Source of the DNA: Clostridiaceae bacterium
Lineage (GTDB): Bacteria > Bacillota > Clostridia > Oscillospirales > Acutalibacteraceae
DNA: 9,048 nucleotides
Assembly (NCBI GenBank): GCA_016292785.1
Contig: JAEDFL010000066.1
Location: forward strand, 1-9,048
Reading direction: 5' to 3'
Part shown: piece after piece, positions 6,585 through 9,048 of the stretch
Numbering within the stretch: position 1 is the stretch's first letter
Layout: each line of letters opens with the position of its first letter
Position numbers and translations under genes: made by a program
The notes under the pieces: model-generated
What the model saw: the letters and a program-made list of their open reading frames with translations, nothing else
Told to the model about the DNA's origin: nothing
The model's database searches: none

Positions 6585-7817
6585 ATGGATATAGCTGTTT
6601 TAGGCTACGGCGTCGTCGGATCGGGTGTTGCGGAGGTTATTTCTCTAAACGAGAAAAAAATCACCGACAAGCTCGGCGGAGAGAGAATAAACGTCAAGTA
6701 CATTCTCGATCTCAGAAAATTTCCGGGCGACAAAAACGAAGACAAGATAATTGATGATTTCAATATTATCCTCAATGACGGAGATGTTAAGATCGTTGCC
6801 GAGGCAATGGGCGGACTTCACCCGGCCTTTGAATTCGTTTCATCCTGCTTAAAGGCAGGCAAATCCGTTGTCACCTCAAACAAGGAGCTTGTCGCCGAAA
6901 AGGGCGATATCCTGCTTGAGACGGCAAAGGAAAACAATGTTAATTTTATGTTTGAAGCGAGCGTAGGCGGCGGTATACCCGTTCTTCGTCCGATCATTCA
7001 GTGCCTTGCCGGCAACGATATCGACGAGGTTGCCGGAATACTCAACGGCACAACAAATTTCATCCTTTCAAAGATGATCTTTGATTCGATGAGCTTTGAG
7101 GATGCTTTGAAGCTGGCTCAGGAAAAGGGCTATGCCGAGAAGGATCCCACCGCCGATATCGAGGGATTTGACGCCTGCCGCAAGATATGTATTCTTGCCG
7201 CACTCTGCTTCGGCAGTCACGTTTATCCCAAGACGGTTTACACCGAGGGAATTACAAAGATCACCCTTGAGGACGTAGAATATGTCCGCTCGTGGGGCGG
7301 AGTTATCAAGCTCCTCGGCAGGGCGAAGAAAGCGGGCGACAAGATTTCCGCAATGGTTACTCCTGCGCTTGTGAAAAATTCAAGTATTCTTTCCGGAGTC
7401 AACGGCGTTTACAATGCCGTTCTTGTTAGGGGAAATGCGGTCGGCGACGTCGCTTTCTACGGTCAGGGTGCAGGAAAGATGGCTACGGCAAGCGCCGTGG
7501 TCGGTGATATTATCGACTGCGCTCAGAATATCGGAAAAAATAAGGGCATCGGCTGGAACAAGGCGGCGGACGGAGCTGTTATTGACATCAGCGAGACAGA
7601 AACCTCTCTCTATGTCCGTGCTTCGGGCTGTAAGGACAGCTCGCTTGAAAAGGCAAAGGAAATTTTCGGAGATATTACGGTGCTTTCAAGGGACAACGCT
7701 CCCGAGGACGAGTTTGCATTCGTTACCCCCGAGGGCAAAGAGGGAGCTCTCAGAGAAAAGCTTGAAAAGCTTGACGGAACAGAGCTTCTCTCGGTTATCA
7801 GAACAGTTAATTATTGA
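6585..7817 (+). CDS. hom: Homoserine dehydrogenase, 410 aa
   Basis: Cytosolic NAD(P)H-dependent reduction of aspartate 4-semialdehyde to homoserine, the branch step toward threonine and methionine. The protein begins directly with the Rossmann strand, VLGYGVVGSG, giving glycines 7, 9, 12 and 14 of the nucleotide-binding loop. VVTSNKELVA places the conserved lysine at 100. GILNGTTNFILSKM (151-164) is the family signature, followed by GYAEKDPTADIEGFDACRK, in which E185, D196 and K200 have the same spacing as the catalytic E208, D219 and K223 of the yeast enzyme. Residues from about 341 form a short ACT-like regulatory domain (SLYVRASGC through VIRTVNY), usual in the Gram-positive form of about 430 residues. 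That region suggests threonine feedback but does not prove it. The aspartokinase gene follows 19 bases downstream. The promoter in the preceding AT-rich spacer is unclear; I found no T-box, riboswitch or attenuator. Confidence 0.96.
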   Translation: MDIAVLGYGVVGSGVAEVISLNEKKITDKLGGERINVKYILDLRKFPGDKNEDKIIDDFNIILNDGDVKIVAEAMGGLHPAFEFVSSCLKAGKSVVTSNKELVAEKGDILLETAKENNVNFMFEASVGGGIPVLRPIIQCLAGNDIDEVAGILNGTTNFILSKMIFDSMSFEDALKLAQEKGYAEKDPTADIEGFDACRKICILAALCFGSHVYPKTVYTEGITKITLEDVEYVRSWGGVIKLLGRAKKAGDKISAMVTPALVKNSSILSGVNGVYNAVLVRGNAVGDVAFYGQGAGKMATASAVVGDIIDCAQNIGKNKGIGWNKAADGAVIDISETETSLYVRASGCKDSSLEKAKEIFGDITVLSRDNAPEDEFAFVTPEGKEGALREKLEKLDGTELLSVIRTVNY

Positions 7818-7836
7818 TAAAGTGGTGAAATAATTT

Positions 7837-9045
7837 ATGGGACTTATTGTTCAGAAATTCGGCGGCAGCTCTGTCGCCAACACGGAGCGTGTCATGAACG
7901 TTGCGAAGATCGTAACAGACACCTACAAAAAAGGAAATGACGTTGTCGTAGTCGTATCCGCACAGGGAGACACAACGGACGACCTCATCGCCAAGGCAAA
8001 GGAGATCAGCTCTCACAATTCAAAGAGAGAGATGGATATGCTTATGGCGGCAGGCGAGCAGATTTCAATCGCTCTGCTTGCAATGGCGATCGAGGAGCTC
8101 GGCTGTCCTGCGATATCGCTGCTTGGCTGGCAGGCAGGCTTCCGCACCAATTCCGTATATTCGGCGGCAAGAATCAAAAAGGTTGAGGCAAACCGAATAA
8201 GGACGGAGCTTGACAACAGAAAGATCGTTGTTGTCGCAGGCTTCCAGGGAATCAACAAGTATCAGGATATGACAACCCTCGGCAGAGGCGGATCCGACAC
8301 AAGCGCAGTTGCCATTGCGGCGGCACTCAATGCGGACAGATGCCAGATCTTTACAGATGTTGACGGCGTTTACACCGCCGATCCCCGTAAGGTCAAGGAC
8401 GCACGCCGACTTGAAGAAATAACATATGACGAGATGCTTGAGCTTGCAACCCTCGGAGCGCAGGTTCTTAACAACCGTTCGGTTGAAATGGCAAAAAAAT
8501 ATAATGTTGAGCTTGAAGTTATTTCGAGCCTTAACCCGATTCCGGGAACAATCGTAAAGGAGACCACTAAAATGGAAAAAATGTTAGTCAGAGGCGTTAC
8601 AAAGGATAAGGACGTTTCAAGAATTTCAATCGTAGGCGTTGAGGACGTTCCGGGAATTGCATTCAAGATCTTTTCTCAGCTTGCAAAGCACAACATAAAC
8701 GTTGATATCATTCTCCAGTCCGTAGGACGTGACGGAACAAAGGATATCGCTTTCACAGTCAGCACGGCTAACGAGGAAGAGGCGGTTGAGTGCGTTAAGT
8801 CTCTCCCGTTCATCGGCGGCGCAAAGGTAGTCAGCGACAATTCGGTTGCCAAGGTTTCCGTAGTCGGTGCAGGTATGGAGACTCACCCCGGCACAGCTTC
8901 AAAGATGTTTGAGGCTCTCTACGGCAAGGGAATCAACATTCAGATGATCTCAACCAGCGAGATTAAGATATCCGTTCTCATCGACGAGGATGACGCAGAC
9001 AAGGCTGTTTCTGCTGTTCACGACGCTTTCTTCGGAAACGATTGA
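7837..9045 (+). CDS. lysC: Aspartate kinase, monofunctional, with two ACT domains, 402 aa
   Basis: Phosphorylates aspartate with ATP to 4-aspartyl phosphate, the first committed step to lysine, methionine, threonine and, in many Firmicutes, diaminopimelate for peptidoglycan. The kinase domain (1 to about 240) carries the N-terminal VQKFGGSSV nucleotide motif (residues 7-12 KFGGSS), TTLGRGGSDTSA (146-157) and FTDVDGVYTADPR (172-184). The C-terminal half contains two ACT domains: RISIVGVEDVPGIAFKIF at about 262-279 and KVSVVGAGMETHPGTASKMF at about 339-358. Length fits the monofunctional LysC class (about 400). The ribosome binding site is a modest GGTG (7824-7827) nine bases before the ATG, and spacing to hom suggests co-transcription. 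The stop TGA is followed at once by another in-frame TGA. Feedback by lysine, threonine or both cannot be read from the sequence. The paralogue name (lysC, dapG or thrD type) is uncertain. Confidence 0.95.
   Translation: MGLIVQKFGGSSVANTERVMNVAKIVTDTYKKGNDVVVVVSAQGDTTDDLIAKAKEISSHNSKREMDMLMAAGEQISIALLAMAIEELGCPAISLLGWQAGFRTNSVYSAARIKKVEANRIRTELDNRKIVVVAGFQGINKYQDMTTLGRGGSDTSAVAIAAALNADRCQIFTDVDGVYTADPRKVKDARRLEEITYDEMLELATLGAQVLNNRSVEMAKKYNVELEVISSLNPIPGTIVKETTKMEKMLVRGVTKDKDVSRISIVGVEDVPGIAFKIFSQLAKHNINVDIILQSVGRDGTKDIAFTVSTANEEEAVECVKSLPFIGGAKVVSDNSVAKVSVVGAGMETHPGTASKMFEALYGKGINIQMISTSEIKISVLIDEDDADKAVSAVHDAFFGND
8556..8562 (+). promoter_or_regulatory. Internal ribosome binding site in lysC
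   Basis: AAAGGAG lies nine bases before an in-frame ATG at 8572. It sits exactly at the junction of the kinase domain and the ACT domains. It is a better Shine-Dalgarno match than the one at the gene's own start. Part of it encodes the ordinary residues V-K-E. Confidence 0.6.
8572..9045 (+). CDS. Predicted beta (regulatory) subunit of aspartate kinase, internal in-frame translation product, 157 aa
   Basis: Initiation at Met 246 of the aspartokinase would make a 157-residue polypeptide holding only the two ACT domains (MEKMLVRGV onward). Bacillus subtilis LysC and Corynebacterium aspartokinase are known to form alpha2beta2 complexes from overlapping in-frame starts, and their beta subunits are of this size and begin at this domain boundary. 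What the sequence shows here is the AAAGGAG site with nine-base spacing and ATG; a second ATG three codons on (8581) could also serve. Production of the beta chain is inferred, not seen. Confidence 0.6.
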   Translation: MEKMLVRGVTKDKDVSRISIVGVEDVPGIAFKIFSQLAKHNINVDIILQSVGRDGTKDIAFTVSTANEEEAVECVKSLPFIGGAKVVSDNSVAKVSVVGAGMETHPGTASKMFEALYGKGINIQMISTSEIKISVLIDEDDADKAVSAVHDAFFGND

Positions 9046-9048
9046 TGA

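Overview
The window reads as ordinary core chromosome of a low-to-mid GC, Gram-positive anaerobe. Class Clostridia is most likely, and the Ruminococcaceae/Oscillospiraceae are the best guess. The guess rests on a ZapA-type division protein in operon with a compact U32 (RlhA-like) protein, a YtvI-type AI-2E membrane protein, strong purine-rich ribosome binding sites, very AT-rich spacers next to richer coding DNA, and a monofunctional aspartokinase with a Bacillus-like internal start. I see no mobile element, CRISPR array, tRNA, rRNA or phage gene.

Layout. (1) 1-2393, minus strand: glycogen/starch phosphorylase, nearly complete; only the last residues run off the left edge. (2) 2394-2736: AT-rich divergent spacer with a candidate promoter for each side. 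(3) 2737-5120, plus strand: a two-gene unit of a ZapA-like cell-division protein and a U32 family protein of the RlhA (23S rRNA hydroxylation) type, joined by an ATGA stop/start overlap. (4) 5124-5164: a long, nearly perfect hairpin with a T-tract ends this unit and touches the stop codon of the convergent gene. (5) 5163-6395, minus strand: AI-2E family/YtvI-like integral membrane protein. (6) 6396-6584: second divergent AT-rich spacer, with a good extended -10 promoter for the membrane protein. (7) 6585-9045, plus strand: homoserine dehydrogenase followed 19 bases later by aspartate kinase, which carries an in-frame internal ribosome binding site and ATG predicted to make a separate regulatory subunit.

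How the genes work together. Aspartate kinase commits aspartate to the Lys/Met/Thr family and homoserine dehydrogenase controls the branch toward Thr and Met. Both carry C-terminal ACT-type regulatory regions, so the pair looks like one feedback-controlled amino-acid operon. GlgP releases glucose-1-phosphate from storage or dietary alpha-glucan and looks like an independent unit. ZapA and the U32 protein are co-translated, but no shared function is evident.

The most useful observations are the internal start in the aspartokinase gene, the compact U32 protein that appears to lack the middle domain of E. coli RlhA, and the overlap-coupled zapA-U32 pair. I found no convincing undescribed system.
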